NCBI GenBank assembly: GCA_949825065.1
Contig: OX463852.1
Coordinates: 20,114,189 to 20,178,188, forward strand
Origin: Odontocerum albicorne
Lineage: Eukaryota > Arthropoda > Insecta > Trichoptera > Odontoceridae
Length of the DNA: 64,000 nt
Direction of reading: 5' to 3'
Each line of letters starts with the position of its first letter. Position 1 is the first letter of the stretch. Positions 11,351-22,184 of this stretch are shown here, in pieces. Under the pieces are notes generated by a model that saw only the letters and a program-made list of their open reading frames with translations, ran no database searches and was not told the DNA's origin. Made by a program: the position numbers and the translations under genes.

Positions 11351-12369
11351 GTTATTTAGATATTTTCACACGTCAAAACACAACTTTTCTGTCAGGTTTT
11401 ACTTATATACAACTAAAGTGCAATACATACATACCATCAGTCCATTTCTCTATCGGGTTAGGCAGGAAGAAGACCACGACATATTTCTTTCACCAAATGA
11501 TGTCAGTATATCACACCTATCTCAAGGCATGTCCCCTTACTCATATAGTAATTCACTAACCCATAATACCCCTTCCTAGTCATGTACTGCGGTACTGATC
11601 ATTCAAAGTATTATCTTGGGATTCATACAGATACTCTCTATGTCTCAAAATCTAGTATTTTTATAAGTATCTAGAGATCGTGATTACTAAAAGGAAGTGT
11701 TAATCTATGCATGGATTTAACGAATAGTCCATGAACGATAATTAATATGTAAATATACGGTCTGTAGCAAAGCTATCAACACTGATCGTGTCAGTATCAA
11801 GCGTCATTAATTAAACAGTTTAGATCATAATTCTAGAAAGGAAGTCATCGATTGATTAGATAATAGACGATATTTTAATCACGAATCAAAAAAATTGATG
11901 ACTCCTTCCTCGGTTAATCGAGCGTTACTTTTGATTAGAATTTTGGTGATGTAAGATTTTGTTTTCTTGGCTTCAACAAAACCTCACTTAAGCAACAAAA
12001 CCTGACTTAAACTACATTGAAAGAAGTGTTGGTTATTCTGAATTATTAATGGTTGGCATCATAAAATAATAAACATCAATATTTTTTGTCTTAAGATGTC
12101 GATACCAGAACCAACATCATGTCTCGATGGCACATATCACGTTTCTTCTTTCTCATAATTATGTATAGTAAATACAGTAAGAAAGAAAATACTCAAAACA
12201 CATTTAAAGGAAATAAAAAAAAAACTAAATAAGATAAAATGAAAACAGAATAACCAGTCTCCCAGTCAATACTCAAGATTGAGGAAACGGCGTAAGAGGA
12301 CCCTTGTGAATTGAACAACATCTTCATTAAAAATATCCACCAAACCCACATTTTAAATTTTTTTTTATT
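11351..12369. other. no feature seen
   Basis: Low-complexity AT-rich DNA with T-rich runs; no supported feature. Confidence 0.45.
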
Positions 12370-12538
12370 TTTTCTTTTTAAAGAATATATATGACTGATG
12401 TCATAGGTATCCTTATACCCTCGAACACTAGGCGGTAAAAGTGCCTGTGTCGTTTGAGGGGAGTAGCACAGCGCGGGGTTCGAACCGACGACCTTCCGCA
12501 CGGAAGTCCAGTGCGTTACCACTCGGCCATGCACCTCA
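12370..12538 (-). mobile_element. SINE B copy (type-II tRNA-like head)
   Basis: The minus strand from 12537 reads GTGCATGGCCGAGTGGTAAC (A box), CGTGCGGAAGGTCGTCG and GGTTCGAACCCCGCGC (B box), then the body 'ACCGCCTAGTGTTCGAGGG' and 'GACATCAGTCATATATATTC'. The GGCCGAGTGG A box is typical of Ser/Leu tRNAs. No tRNA cloverleaf survives, so it is a SINE and not a tRNA gene. Confidence 0.75.
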
Positions 12539-12599
12539 CATTATTATCAAAACATTAGTATAGAAGTATACGTAACATACTATATTTAATATCACGATC

Positions 12600-12880
12600 T
12601 AGACTATTGTTTCTTTGAATTGAGTCAGCTTTGTATTTCGAATGGGTGACGAAATATTTTTAAGATTTATTTTATTTTATTTAAGTTAAAAATATACAAA
12701 AATAATTTTTAACACTTTCCAAGGCACTGTGCGTCGAAGGTTGCGGTATTCAAATAAGATGAAATTTATTTAATTATTATCTGTTTGTGTTGTTTTATTT
12801 TTCTTTATTTGGGTCACGAAACCAATATTTATATTCTTATCTGAGTCACGGCTCAAATAGGTTAAGAATCACTGATCTAA
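12600..12880. mobile_element. possible hAT-type MITE relic
   Basis: The right end (about 12858-12878) reads in reverse as CAGTGATTCTTAACC, close to the widespread hAT terminal motif. The left end has CTATTGTTTCTTTGAATTGAG, a weak partner. The interior is AT-rich with no coding sequence. Confidence 0.35.
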
Positions 12881-13139
12881 ACACAATAATATACTTAGAA
12901 TAATTGCATTATTCTAAATGTATAAATATACACATGTATAATATATACATACATTTCATATATAAATGTATTATATAGTTTTTTAAATACGTGTATCGAA
13001 ATCTATAAATTTCTTTAAAGTTTTTTTTCATTGCTTTGTTTTTGTTATCGATAACCGAGATGATTTTAATTATGTGATATTTACTATGAATATGCCTTTA
13101 TTTCGGGAATAAAGTGATTAGGGATTAATGTTAACTTAA

Positions 13140-13255
13140 AGTTGATGTAGTTAGTAAAATTAAGAGGACTAATCAATTGTGGTTTGGATATGTAGAACGA
13201 ATGAAGAAAGACTAACAAAAAAAATTACATAGACTAACATAACAAAAAATATATA
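13140..13255 (+). mobile_element. LINE-R fragment, left half (split by mariner)
   Basis: Reads LWFGYVERMKKD, matching the WFGHVERMN motif near the C-terminus of LINE-R reverse transcriptase. The matching continuation lies at 14168-14440, so the mariner at 13256-14167 landed inside this fragment. Confidence 0.6.
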
Positions 13256-14167
13256 CGAGGCGTATCCAGAAAGTAAGTGTACTGAGGCTCTCACGACCGG
13301 ATGGATTTTATTTTCGACATGTTGGCTACACTTCCGTGTAGCCTGTCCCTTCCCCTCCACAACGAGACCGGTTCGAGGTCAGTACGTTGAGAAGTGTCGA
13401 CGCGACAACACGTTTCGTGAAAAATGTAAATCCAATCTCCCGCCAAGTGCGAAATACGTGGCGTCATCCGTTATCTCGTTTGGAAGGGAAAACCTCCGGT
13501 TGAGGTTTATAATGAGGTGAAAACTGCATATGGTGATAAAGCTATGAATCGTACGAGTGTGTACAAGTGGTGTCGCGAGTTTAAAAACGGTCGTACGTCT
13601 GTGCATGATGATCAGAGGAGCGGAAGACCTTCAATTGTGACTGACGAAATTGACGAAATTGTTTTGGGACTGTCAAGGCATAATTTTAATTGAATATATG
13701 CCTCAAAGGGAGACCATCAACTCTGCAAGATACTGTAAGACCCTAAAAAAATTGCGGAGGGCGATTTAGAACAAGAGGAGAGGCATGCTGACAAAGGGAG
13801 TCTGCCTGCTGCACAACAATGCTAGACCACACATGTCCTGAACCATCCCGCGCATTCCCCTGACCTAGCATCTTCAGATTACTATCTCTTTACCTCCCTG
13901 AAGCTGCACATGGGTGGAAAAAGGTTTTCAACCGACGAGGAGGTAAAGGAGGAGGTGGAGAAGTGGACGGAGGGGTTGGTGGGAAACTACTTCGAGGAAG
14001 GCATCAAGAAGTTGATACCCCGCTTCACCACCTGCATTGAGAGGAATGGCGACTATGTCGAAAAATAGCTTACGTATGTACTACGGTAACCACGTAATTT
14101 TTTTGTTTAAATAAAAAAAATTGTAACCTACAAAAATTCAGTACACTTACTTTCTGGATAGGCCTCG
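13256..14167 (+). mobile_element. mariner element, internally deleted, nested in LINE-R
   Basis: Terminal inverted repeats of about 31 bp (CGAGGCGTATCCAGAAAGTA at left, its near-perfect reverse complement at right) are flanked by TA (13254-13255 and 14168-14169). At 912 bp it is shorter than the 1.25-1.3 kb of autonomous mariners. Both transposase ends are present and the middle is missing. Confidence 0.95.
13430..14068 (+). pseudogene. mariner transposase pseudogene, middle deleted
   Basis: The N-terminal block reads CVIRYLVWKGKPPVEVYNEV, then NRTSVYKWCREFKNGRTSV and DDQRSGRPSIVTDE: both helix-turn-helix motifs and the linker. At about 13660 the frame collapses. It resumes with VCLLHNNARPHMS, where the usual catalytic aspartate of LLHDNARPH is asparagine, and then HSPDLASSDYYLFTSLK, the third catalytic block. 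It ends at TAG (14066-14068) after ERNGDYVEK. The first catalytic block (usually near DEKW) is absent. It is non-functional. Confidence 0.85.
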
Positions 14168-14440
14168 TACATACTCGTACATAGCAAAAGTGTGTTGAAG
14201 GCGTAGTAGAGGAAGAATTAAATAGTCATGGTTGAATCATGTCAATGATATTATGAAGAAGGAAATATGAAAAGTTAGAGATATCATAGTTGTATAAGAC
14301 GATGTGTGGATGAAGAAAAGACGAAAGATGTGTATTGCGATAGGAAAATCATACGCTCTCTCCTCTCTATCTACTTCGATATCAGACGCTCTCTCCTCTC
14401 TGTCTACTTCGAATACGGCGTGATGGTATGTACGAATACG
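14168..14440 (+). mobile_element. LINE-R fragment, right half
   Basis: Continues the LINE-R end interrupted by the mariner. With frame changes it gives RRCVDEEK-like residues and then two diverged copies of 'ACGCTCTCTCCTCTCTRTCTAC' (14353-14412), the nucleotide counterpart of the WRSLLSAY segment. The sequence GGCGTGATGGTATGTACG marks the 3' side. Confidence 0.5.
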
Positions 14441-15189
14441 TATCTTTTTACCAGAAAAGTACATTGTCTAATGCTCACATAAAACCTATGAATCATTCAG
14501 TTGTCTTTTAGAAAATTTAATAGCTGTGAGCTAATCCTTAAAACATAATAAACTTTATAAAGTATTGCCACAGTGTTTTTTTTTTGTCACGAGCTTTCTT
14601 TTGTTTGATATCAAGAATGTAAATAATTTCATCTTGAAGGGGGGTCCAGCACTAAAGATTAATTTATGAAAGTCGCCAAATGTTAGGAACACTGTAATCT
14701 CATAAAAATGTAAATGAGATCGATTTAGTGTGATCATTATTACTAGTTTATCTAAGTTTTCAGGGGTAATGAGATTTTTATCTTGCCAAGGGCGTCAAAA
14801 ACATGCTAGTTTTAAAGACGTAAAAGTCTATTTAGAGTTGAAAAAAAAACATCGTTAAGATACGGGTAAAAGTCAACTGATAAATGAAATGTTTCACGTC
14901 CCACGTTCCTGTTCGATGGAGTTTAAACATCTTAATTAACACATTTTGAATTCTTTACACAGGTTTACCTATTTCCAATAATCTTAGATTATAGCTCAAC
15001 TACTTAGATATTTAATAGATCTTTTGCGTGTCTACGACATCCACTTTGGGTAAATAAAATTTTATTACTTTCATCAGATGTCATTATTATAAAATAATAA
15101 AAATAACTAAATCAAACCGTAGATCGATTTTCACTCCTCATACCTAAACCATGGAAATATGTTTAGCGATCTTAATTTATCCAATTTTA
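14441..15189. other. no feature seen
   Basis: AT-rich, no recognised repeat or gene. Confidence 0.45.
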
Positions 15190-15560
15190 GGTGCATAACA
15201 CACGGTAACGCACTGGACTTACGTGCGGAACGTCGCCGTTTCGAACTCCGCGCTATACTACTTACCTCGAATGATACAGACATTTTATCCGTCTAGTATT
15301 TGGGTTCATGAGGATATCGATGACTTCAGTCGTATCTATTATTTAAAAAAACATTCCGGTGTGCTCCCATCGTCTCACTTCGGTGTACCATTGGATCCAG
15401 TATAGCAGTATGACCGGTGAGTTTGCTTGTGTACAACGGATTACTAACTTAAATTAGAAAAATAAGAAAGAAACAAAAGCTCCACGGCATAGTTTCGCTT
15501 TCCAACTGACTTGACGTTGGAATGCCGAGGGGATTCTCGACTAAGAGGCCCAGCAACGAA
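15190..15560 (+). mobile_element. SINE B copy, nearly complete
   Basis: Head 'CACTGGACTTACGTGCGGAAC' and 'GTTTCGAACTCCGCGC', body 'CCGTCTAGTATTTGGGTTCATG', a distal part 'CTCCCATCGTCTCACTTCGG' and 'GGATCCAGTATAGCAGT', and the terminal 'GAGGCCCAGCAACG'. It corresponds over its length to the copy at 30701-31046. Confidence 0.8.
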
Positions 15561-15589
15561 TTTATTTAATTGGTACACACATATCATAC

Positions 15590-15735
15590 ATATACGTACA
15601 CGCACATACTATCACACCAGTTTTCTTTTAGGGTAGGTAGAGAGGACTCGCCTCTTCAACATCCATATACCTTCTCATACAACTTCTACGGTTTGTTTGT
15701 CTTTTTATATTACCTTCTTTCAAAATATAATTCAC
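15590..15735 (-). mobile_element. LINE-R 3' end fragment
   Basis: The minus strand reads NRRSCMRRYMDVEEA followed by a short stretch ending in PLYLP, homologous to the C-terminal end at 22185-22320 (RRCMDVEEMK). Confidence 0.5.
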
Positions 15736-15771
15736 TTTATCCAATCATAGATAGATAAGCCCGATACTCAT

Positions 15772-15995
15772 TACGACATCCTTCGTGGCCTAGTTGGTAA
15801 ACACTAGTCTCCCGACTCGGAGGTTTCGGGTTCGATTCCCGTTGGAACCCAGATTAAAAAAAAAAGTATATCAGCCCGGTTTTTACTAAAAGGCCTCTTT
15901 AACATATTTTTGGTTGGTTGGAAGATTTACCACATGGCAATAAGCCCGGTTGTGCTGTATACAATGAAAACGTAATGCAATACAATACTTTTTCA
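15772..15995 (+). mobile_element. SINE A, one of the best copies
   Basis: Complete architecture: head CCTTCGTGGCCTAGTTGG, B box GGGTTCGATTCCCG, 'TTGGAACCCAGATT' plus A-run, body 'TTTTTACTAAAAGGCCTCTTT', tail 'TGGTTGGTTGGAAGA' to 'GGCAATAAGCCCGG', and an end of 'TGTATACAATGAAAACG' with TAATGCAATACAATA. Confidence 0.9.
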
Positions 15996-16175
15996 ATATA
16001 TTCATAAATTCCGAAGGCGAAATCTTCATATCAGGTGACATAACTCCATTTTCATTCTAATTTTCTTCCTTCTCCACAGTTACGGTCGCATTCGACGTAT
16101 TGATAGATGGCTGTAAACTTTTAATAATGTATTTTTCAGCCAGCTAAATCGCAATAATTATTATAAATTACAATA

Positions 16176-16378
16176 TTAGCCATCATAATCAACACCTGTA
16201 TCAGCAGCCGCAGAACTCCACATATCTCTTGCTTCATTTTCCATTCCTATTTCAGCTTGATCTGTTCCAGTTATCTGGATTTCGTCATACCTCTTCCAAC
16301 ATTTAAAAATCGTTGACCATTTGATTAACAACCAAACAGAACAAATCATATCACACGCTTCTTCAACATCTATTTTTT
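16176..16378 (-). pseudogene. possible pogo/Tigger-like transposase C-terminal fragment
   Basis: An open minus-strand frame of about 68 codons without a start ATG: DVEEACDMICSVWLLIKW, then STIFKCWKRYDEIQITG, ending GVDYDG before TAA. The pattern W..(V/I)K.STI.KCW(K/R) resembles the motif near the C-terminus of pogo/Tigger/Jerky-type DDE transposases, followed by an acidic tail. This is recognition by pattern only. The alternative is a chance frame, but its composition is more coding-like than the surrounding sequence. Confidence 0.35.
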
Positions 16379-16556
16379 ATTACTGTCCAAACCTAGGTTT
16401 AATATAATAATAGCTTTTTAATAAGTTGACTACTGTAATGCATTTTTATTGCATGTTAAATTCCGAAATCCAAAGGTTACATAAATACTGTAAAAGTTGG
16501 AAGTAAATTTAAACGTGTTCTAGTACTATGTTATTGTCGTTGCTGAGCCTTGTATG

Positions 16557-16905
16557 GTAATCGAGGACGACCTCGCCATTCCAACGTCAATTCAGTTTGA
16601 AAAACAAAGCTGAACCATTGAGTTTTCTTCTTTTTTCTCCTCTTTAAGTGAGTAAGCCGTTGCATACCAGCAAACTCACCAACCACATCGATGTACTAGA
16701 GCTGTTGACACACCTGAAGTGAAACGATCGGAGCACATCTGTATGTTTTTTTTAAGAATACACATAACCGAAGTCATAGGTACCATTATATCCCTTATTT
16801 AAGTTAGGGAGCCGTTGCACAACAGCAAACTCACAGGGCACACCGCTATACTGGATCCAATGGCACACCGAAATGAGACGATCGGAGCACACCGGCATGT
16901 TTTTT
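16557..16905 (-). mobile_element. SINE B, two overlapping 3' portions
   Basis: The minus strand carries the SINE B distal body twice: 16660-16745 and 16795-16905. Each has 'GGATCCAGTATAGCGGTGTG'-like sequence, a segment resembling 'GTGAGTTTGCTG' and 'CGATCG'. The terminal block 'GACGTTGGAATGGCGAGG' is at 16560-16590. This suggests a partial tandem duplication or one copy inserted in another. Confidence 0.7.
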
Positions 16906-17506
16906 TTTCTATACTGAGCAATCAATAAAAAAAATTGTGTTATGTTTTGATTTAAAGCATTCCCATGTACTATATTAGCAATTTGTTAAATATTGTGTCT
17001 GGATCGCCTCGGCTACTATTTTCGGCCGAAAAATGTTCGTTATTAATTTAATTTAAACGGGACTTGTTTTACATTTTATTTTTTGTATATTCGTTCGATT
17101 TAACCAAAAAAATATGCATAATTCTAAATATTTCATTATTTTCGTATTCGTAACAATGAGATTTGACCTGTATTTTTAATATAATATTTTTGATTAAATA
17201 GTGTATTATAAATCTCAATTTGACTCATGACCTTATCATATGCTATACAACATACCGAAATTTCGCCAATCTTTAATATCTCGTCCAACGTATTGGGAGC
17301 GCAATACATCTCCGTTGTGATGGAATGAAGTGAGTATAATGTGGTATATTTTTTAGGACGGTTCTACACCACCAGTTCTGTTCAGTCGTTTTTGAGTTGA
17401 AAGTTTCTACGCTTAAGCACATATGTTTATATTCAAGATGTTTCTGACGAAATACGTTTTTACGTAAGATGATTTCATACGTGGATTTTTTTTTGTAGAA
17501 TAGTTC
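16906..17506. other. no feature seen
   Basis: AT-rich; only short chance frames. Confidence 0.4.
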
Positions 17507-17759
17507 TTAACACGTTCACTGCGTATAAAATGTCATACAGAGATGCTGAAAATTCGCGAATTTTTGAAAACCCATAACTTTGTTAAAAATCAAATTCTAC
17601 TTTCTATTGAAACATCATATACAAGTGTATTCCTTCGTGTCTTCAAAACACATGAAACCGGCGACGAATCCTTATCGGGAGACGTTTATGAGTGCACTCA
17701 ACATTCCAGGATATTTTGTATGGACACGGGAGCCGTGTTCGACGCAGTGAACGTGTTAA
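17507..17759. mobile_element. piggyBac-type MITE with TTAA target duplication
   Basis: TTAA (17507-17510) is followed by CACGTTCACTGCGT. The right end is its exact reverse complement ACGCAGTGAACGTG, followed by TTAA (17756-17759). TTAA duplication plus C-rich terminal repeats is the signature of piggyBac-superfamily elements. The 245-bp interior has no transposase; the 84-codon frame at 17543-17797 crosses the right terminus and is not a gene. Confidence 0.85.
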
Positions 17760-18024
17760 TAAAGGTGGTTTATAAGAAATATGTATGTGTGTACTAAATA
17801 TCTCTCTGTAAAAATACCCTATCATAAACTGTCCTTGTACAGAATTATCTTATACAAAAAGTCCGCATATACTCGTATATCCTCAAGAATCAAAGCTCAA
17901 ACTCTGAGAGGCGTGATAGACTGAGATCACCTGAATCTCTCATTCTATTGTTTGGCCAATTACAAAGAATGTATCCTTTATGAAGATTAAAAAGGTGAAC
18001 AAACTTAAGAAACTTTCTTTTGGT

Positions 18025-18237
18025 ATTATATTGCACTTTGGTTGTTTATAGTACAACCAGGTGAGCTTATTACCACGAAGCAATTGCTTACAATCAACCA
18101 GAAAGATGTAAGAGGCATTTAGGGTAAATTACACTGAAAATCTTTTTAAACTAAATTGGGTTCCAAAACGAATCGAGCATGTAACCCAAGATCTGGAAAA
18201 AATGCGTCATAACAACTAGGCCTTAAATAGAGGCCTT
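18025..18237 (-). mobile_element. SINE A copy, full length but diverged
   Basis: Minus strand: head 'GGCCTAGTTGTTATGACGC', damaged B box, 'TTGGAACCCAATTTAG', tail matching 'TGGTTGATTGTAAGCAATTGC', and an end 'GGTTGTACTATAAACAACC'. Confidence 0.75.
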
Positions 18238-18284
18238 ACTTTGTGAGGATTCATTTTTTTGTACTTTTGAGAAATCTTGTATTC

Positions 18285-18640
18285 ACGACGGGCACTTAAC
18301 GACGCTATGACGATTAGCCGATTAATCGAGCGCAGACAGACCAGCAGAATTTGTGACTTAGAACTGGCGGCGCATAACTTTTGACGATGACGTCACAATG
18401 AATAACTTATGGCGCAGAGCTTTCGAAGAATAAGTTAGGGTGAGGAACTTTCGACGAAAAAGTCATGGCGAAGAACTGGCGGCGAAAAATGAGCGGCAAA
18501 AACATTCGGTGGTGGTGTTGCGATATAACGGCCGCGTGATGAATGGCGCGCTGCGGAGGCTATTTGGCGGGTGTGTGGTGAATAATATCACCTCATCTGA
18601 CACGGGCGAGATGACAGGCTATTTGTTATGCGGCTCCGCG
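18285..18640. other. CpG-rich island of unknown nature
   Basis: The sequence is unusually rich in CpG and G/C against its AT-rich flanks. It has recurrent GGCGGCG and TGGCG motifs (GAACTGGCGGCG at about 18363 and 18473) and a perfect cAMP-response-type palindrome TGACGTCA at 18388-18395. A 67-codon frame (18440-18643) runs through part of it but has no family resemblance. It may be a promoter/5' region of an unseen gene, a relic of a GC-rich repeat, or foreign DNA. Confidence 0.5.
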
Positions 18641-19264
18641 TAGAAGTGTTCAAGTGTGTCCATTTATTTGCACAAGAATTTATAAAAAAATATTTTAACT
18701 CAATACTCGACCAAAAATATATGTTTTATGTGTAACTGTCAGGTTACATTAAAATTTCTTGGTAAAAGAAGCCTGATAGTAAGCATTCTTGTGTCATCAT
18801 GCTATTAGCCTGAGTTCGGTTCCAGCTTTTTTTTGACAATTGTAATCTGAATTTATGGTTTTCTATGATTGTCGATATAATTGTCGTAAGAGTTGTTAGT
18901 TTGATCTTTATAAATTTCTACTTGCTGAAAGACAACAGCTTCCATACTAAAAAATAAAAGAAACATTATTATTCGTAAATTTCTTCCAGATGTCTAGAAA
19001 TATTTTTAAAGGACGAATTTCGAATGTCAAATGTTGTACCTATTTTAAAAGCAATACACATAAGTTTGCAATTTATTACAAACTACCAGAAACATATTAA
19101 AAGGACCGAATGTGAAAATCCTCGGGCAGGAAACAATATTTTATACAAATGACAACTTCTTAACATATTCCGATAGTTTATACGGACATATTGAAGAGTG
19201 TAGCTAGGAGACAATATAGCCATCGACTCTAATAATTGAGTCTGATGGTTAAAATAAGCCACTG
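18641..19264. other. mostly featureless; faint tRNA-like head at about 18770-18832
   Basis: The segment AAGCCTGATAGTAAGCATTC with GAGTTCGGTTCCAGC resembles a heavily decayed SINE A head. Nothing else is seen. Confidence 0.35.
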
Positions 19265-19465
19265 AGATTAGCTCGTAACTCGCAGCTCGCCATCGGACGT
19301 GTTTAAAATACTACCATGCGTGAACATGCATTGTTATTAAATGAACTCTTAAACCAAACTGGAACATATTTTTTTATTAGAGGACCATCGGAAATTGATC
19401 CTGAAGCCCCTGTTTCAAAGTCCCTAGAAGTCAAGCGTCTTACCAATTAGGTCCGAGTTCTTCAA
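19265..19465 (-). mobile_element. SINE C copy, degraded
   Basis: Minus strand: tRNA-like head (19395-19465, GGACCTAATTGGTAAGACGC), 'GTTCCAGTTTGG', then a body with 'AATGCATGTTCACGCATGG' and 'GAGCTGCGAGTTACGAGC'. The body resembles 57117-57192 (ACTGCGAGTTCTG, TTACATGCGGCAG). Confidence 0.5.
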
Positions 19466-20039
19466 ACCGCTCGAGTATTTACTTAAAATATCCAAAAAAT
19501 TAAGAGAATTTTATTCAAAGAAATAAAACATTACGAGTATACGCACTTTCTTCAGCCCTGGCCTGGAGCAATTTATTTACTGCTCTATCATGATTGAAAT
19601 CTGTTCCTTCGTTATGCTCTCAATTGATGAACGTGCGGTGTTTGGTTTTGATATGACCAGTACCCACTGGATATTTACCAACACGATAGATAACCATATT
19701 CTTGCGGTTAAATACACAATCTTGTCATTTCTTACTATTATTTAATTACGCTTTTAAACGATTAGGAATGTATCATTCTTTCGGGTAAACTGTAATTAAA
19801 ATTTTAAGAGATTTATTTATTGTAACTCTTGCATATAAATAAATATGGCGATTTATTGATTATAGAAATATATTTCAATCAACCACTTTTTATCAATTAT
19901 AATTATTATCGGTATCCATGACTCCCTTAAAATATGTATATTAATATTGTATTTGAGTAAATGTGACTACATTCGTATCCGAGTTCCAGTCTGATTTTCA
20001 CATAAGTCCTACTAATTTACCTCATATCATTTCAGTATT
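19466..20039. other. no clear feature; possible SINE A body scrap at 19980-20030
   Basis: GAGTTCCAGTCTGATTTTCAC resembles the SINE A body. The remainder is AT-rich. Confidence 0.35.
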
Positions 20040-20530
20040 ACTCGATGGCTCTATCATATCATTAAATTATCATCCTGTCGTGTAGTTCATGACTGAGCAT
20101 CGTGACTCCCATGATAGCCTCTGACGACCCCTCTCCATCCATCCCTGCACTCCGTGGCTCGAAGGGCAATTGTTAAGGGTAATCCAGTTGCGTCTCTCAC
20201 TTGATCAGTATTGAGATTTTTCGTCTTGTGGGTTATCATTCCACGTTTTCAGTAACCACAAACATCTCCAAACTGTCTCCTCGGCCACGAGCAATGTGCC
20301 CAAAGAATCGGAGGACTCGTCGAAGGCATATTGTTGACAATCTATCTGTCGGTGATCCTTAGTTCTTCGAGAATGCAAGAATTGGTTCACCTTGCTGTCC
20401 ATGGAATTCGTAACATCCTTCTCCAGCACCACATTTCGAATGCATCTATTCTACGTTCGAATGCATCTATTCCAGGCTTGCTCTCAGAGTCCACTTCACA
20501 CCATATATGAATATTGCGAAGACGAGAGAC
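20040..20530 (-). mobile_element. non-LTR retrotransposon C-terminal fragment (LINE-E)
   Basis: On the minus strand, with one or two frame changes, the sequence reads DRLSTICLRRVLRFFGHIAR, then ENVE and a PTRRK-like basic segment, matching the C-terminal (post-RT) region of endonuclease/reverse-transcriptase LINEs (RRMLR...FGHIAR...GKRPRGR). The longest clean frame is 75 codons (20205-20432). A 17-bp direct duplication TTCGAATGCATCTATTC lies at about 20433-20475. Confidence 0.6.
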
Positions 20531-20867
20531 TTAACTAGACATTTAATTCAATTGCTAAAAACCTTGGAGAGTTAGTAGATAACACTCTCGCATGGCGAAA
20601 TCAAAGCCATTGAAGTATGTCATTCGGAAAAATGGACGAGTTTTTGTATTAAAAATATAGCGCACAAAAATACTTTGAAGTCTATCCAGTCCATCATCCT
20701 CACTCGCACTGAAATAACAAATATTTCCCTAGTCAATTAAGAATTAAATGAAGCTTTAAGTCAGTAAGTTGGACTATGGATAATGAGAGAAACGTGCAAT
20801 CTGTTGGAATAATGGAGACTTGAAAATATTGTGTGACTTAATTTGGAAATAAGTAAACTCTAAATCG
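20531..20867. other. no feature seen
   Basis: No repeat or coding match recognised. Confidence 0.4.
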
Positions 20868-20998
20868 CCTTTTTCCACGTCCACGTTTCACTCCCATACA
20901 TTGAAGTTGGTACTAAAACACTGTTGTGGACCTCATCTTAGCAGATTTTGATACTGTCTTGCAAATATGAAGAAAAAAACACATTAACCTGTTCTGAG
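20868..20998 (-). mobile_element. LINE-R fragment (YGSETWTWKK block)
   Basis: The minus strand reads TSMYGSETWTWKKA, a diagnostic block after the reverse transcriptase core, preceded by the nucleotide block AAGACAGTATCAAAATCTGC also found at 22805-22835. Confidence 0.65.
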
Positions 20999-21139
20999 AT
21001 GATTGAGTAAATACCAAACAACTTTGTATTTGCTCGTGTGTTAATTTTTTTACAACTGAATGTAACCAAGAAGTAATGTACTCAAATAATTTACATTTTT
21101 TTTACGTAAATATTCGATCCACGCTTGATCTACGCTACG

Positions 21140-21345
21140 CTCCAATATTAAAATAAACACACATATTGTATGTTCATGGATATTTTTGTATATTTTACAG
21201 TATAAACTGGCGAATTTATCACCATGTGGCAATCTATTCCAACATCTATTAAAAAAAAATCTTGTACCAACAGGAATCAAACTCGCAATACCTCGACTGG
21301 AGGAAAACGTCATACCAACTACATAAGTCACGGAGATCGTCATAT
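21140..21345 (-). mobile_element. SINE A copy
   Basis: Minus strand: head GACGATCTCCGTGAC, B-box region GTTTGATTCCTGTTGG, a linker, tail 'GGAATAGATTGCCACATGG' and a terminal block with TATACTGTAAAAT. The middle body is deleted. Confidence 0.75.
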
Positions 21346-22184
21346 AAACGTTAGTTTATTATAACCTATAATTTTAATAGAAATAATGAATTCAGATGAA
21401 GTATATTAATTTTTTAGCCGTTGTCTCGCAAAACTATGGGACTTTTTACTTACAGATAATATCTATAATAGTGTCCAGTGACATTATGTTAAATAAAGAC
21501 GCAATGTATATTTGTGTGTTAAAAAATAGGAACTTTACAATTCACGTTAACTATTTAAATGTAGGCCACGACCAATTTCGAAAATAAATTGATTAATCAG
21601 AAGTCACATACCTGTTCAATTAATTAAATGTCAGACGACATATGATTACGGGCTCGGAACAAGTAAAGAGAAAGGAGAGACTGTAAATGTGACCCACCTT
21701 AGTGTAAACTAAGGCTACTACTGCAGACGTAGTAAGTAACCCACTCAAATCTGAAATTTGAGGAATAAAGTAATTTTTTTCCATTTTTATTATCTATCAT
21801 ACTCGTACATAATTAAAAATTTACATAATTTAAATTAACAGCCGTATTGTCAAGTACAATAAACATAACCCAGCGAAAAACTGTCCATTCTATGAATGTA
21901 TGAAATGGCTTCATAAGGCAAGGTCTGTGATAAAATGATCTGATTCCATAATCATATTTTATATTTATTTGCCTTTAATAATAATAAACTGCTGAAATAT
22001 TCACCATGTATATTTATTCACATATTTATATATACTTTCATCATGTATACACCATGTATTCACATATTTATATATACTTTCATCCTAAATTATTTCATAC
22101 ACAATTCCAGCCGCATCAAAATCTCAACAACTATATCAACTTATATGCATATTACTGTATTTTTTAGATATGTCAAAATGACAC
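21346..22184. other. intergenic with a short direct duplication
   Basis: A segment of about 35 bp, 'ATTCACATATTTATATATAC', occurs twice (about 22016 and 22054). Otherwise AT-rich with no supported gene. Confidence 0.4.

Noticed and set aside
12480..12538. tRNA-Ser/Leu gene on the minus strand
   Set aside because: The same head with the same body is repeated at four other places, so it is SINE B.
13379..13606. 75-codon minus-strand frame
   Set aside because: It is antisense to the mariner transposase helix-turn-helix coding region.
17543..17797. 84-codon frame
   Set aside because: It runs across the right terminus and TTAA of the piggyBac-type MITE.
18440..18643. 67-codon frame inside the CpG-rich island
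   Set aside because: No homology recognised; open frames are expected by chance in GC-rich DNA.
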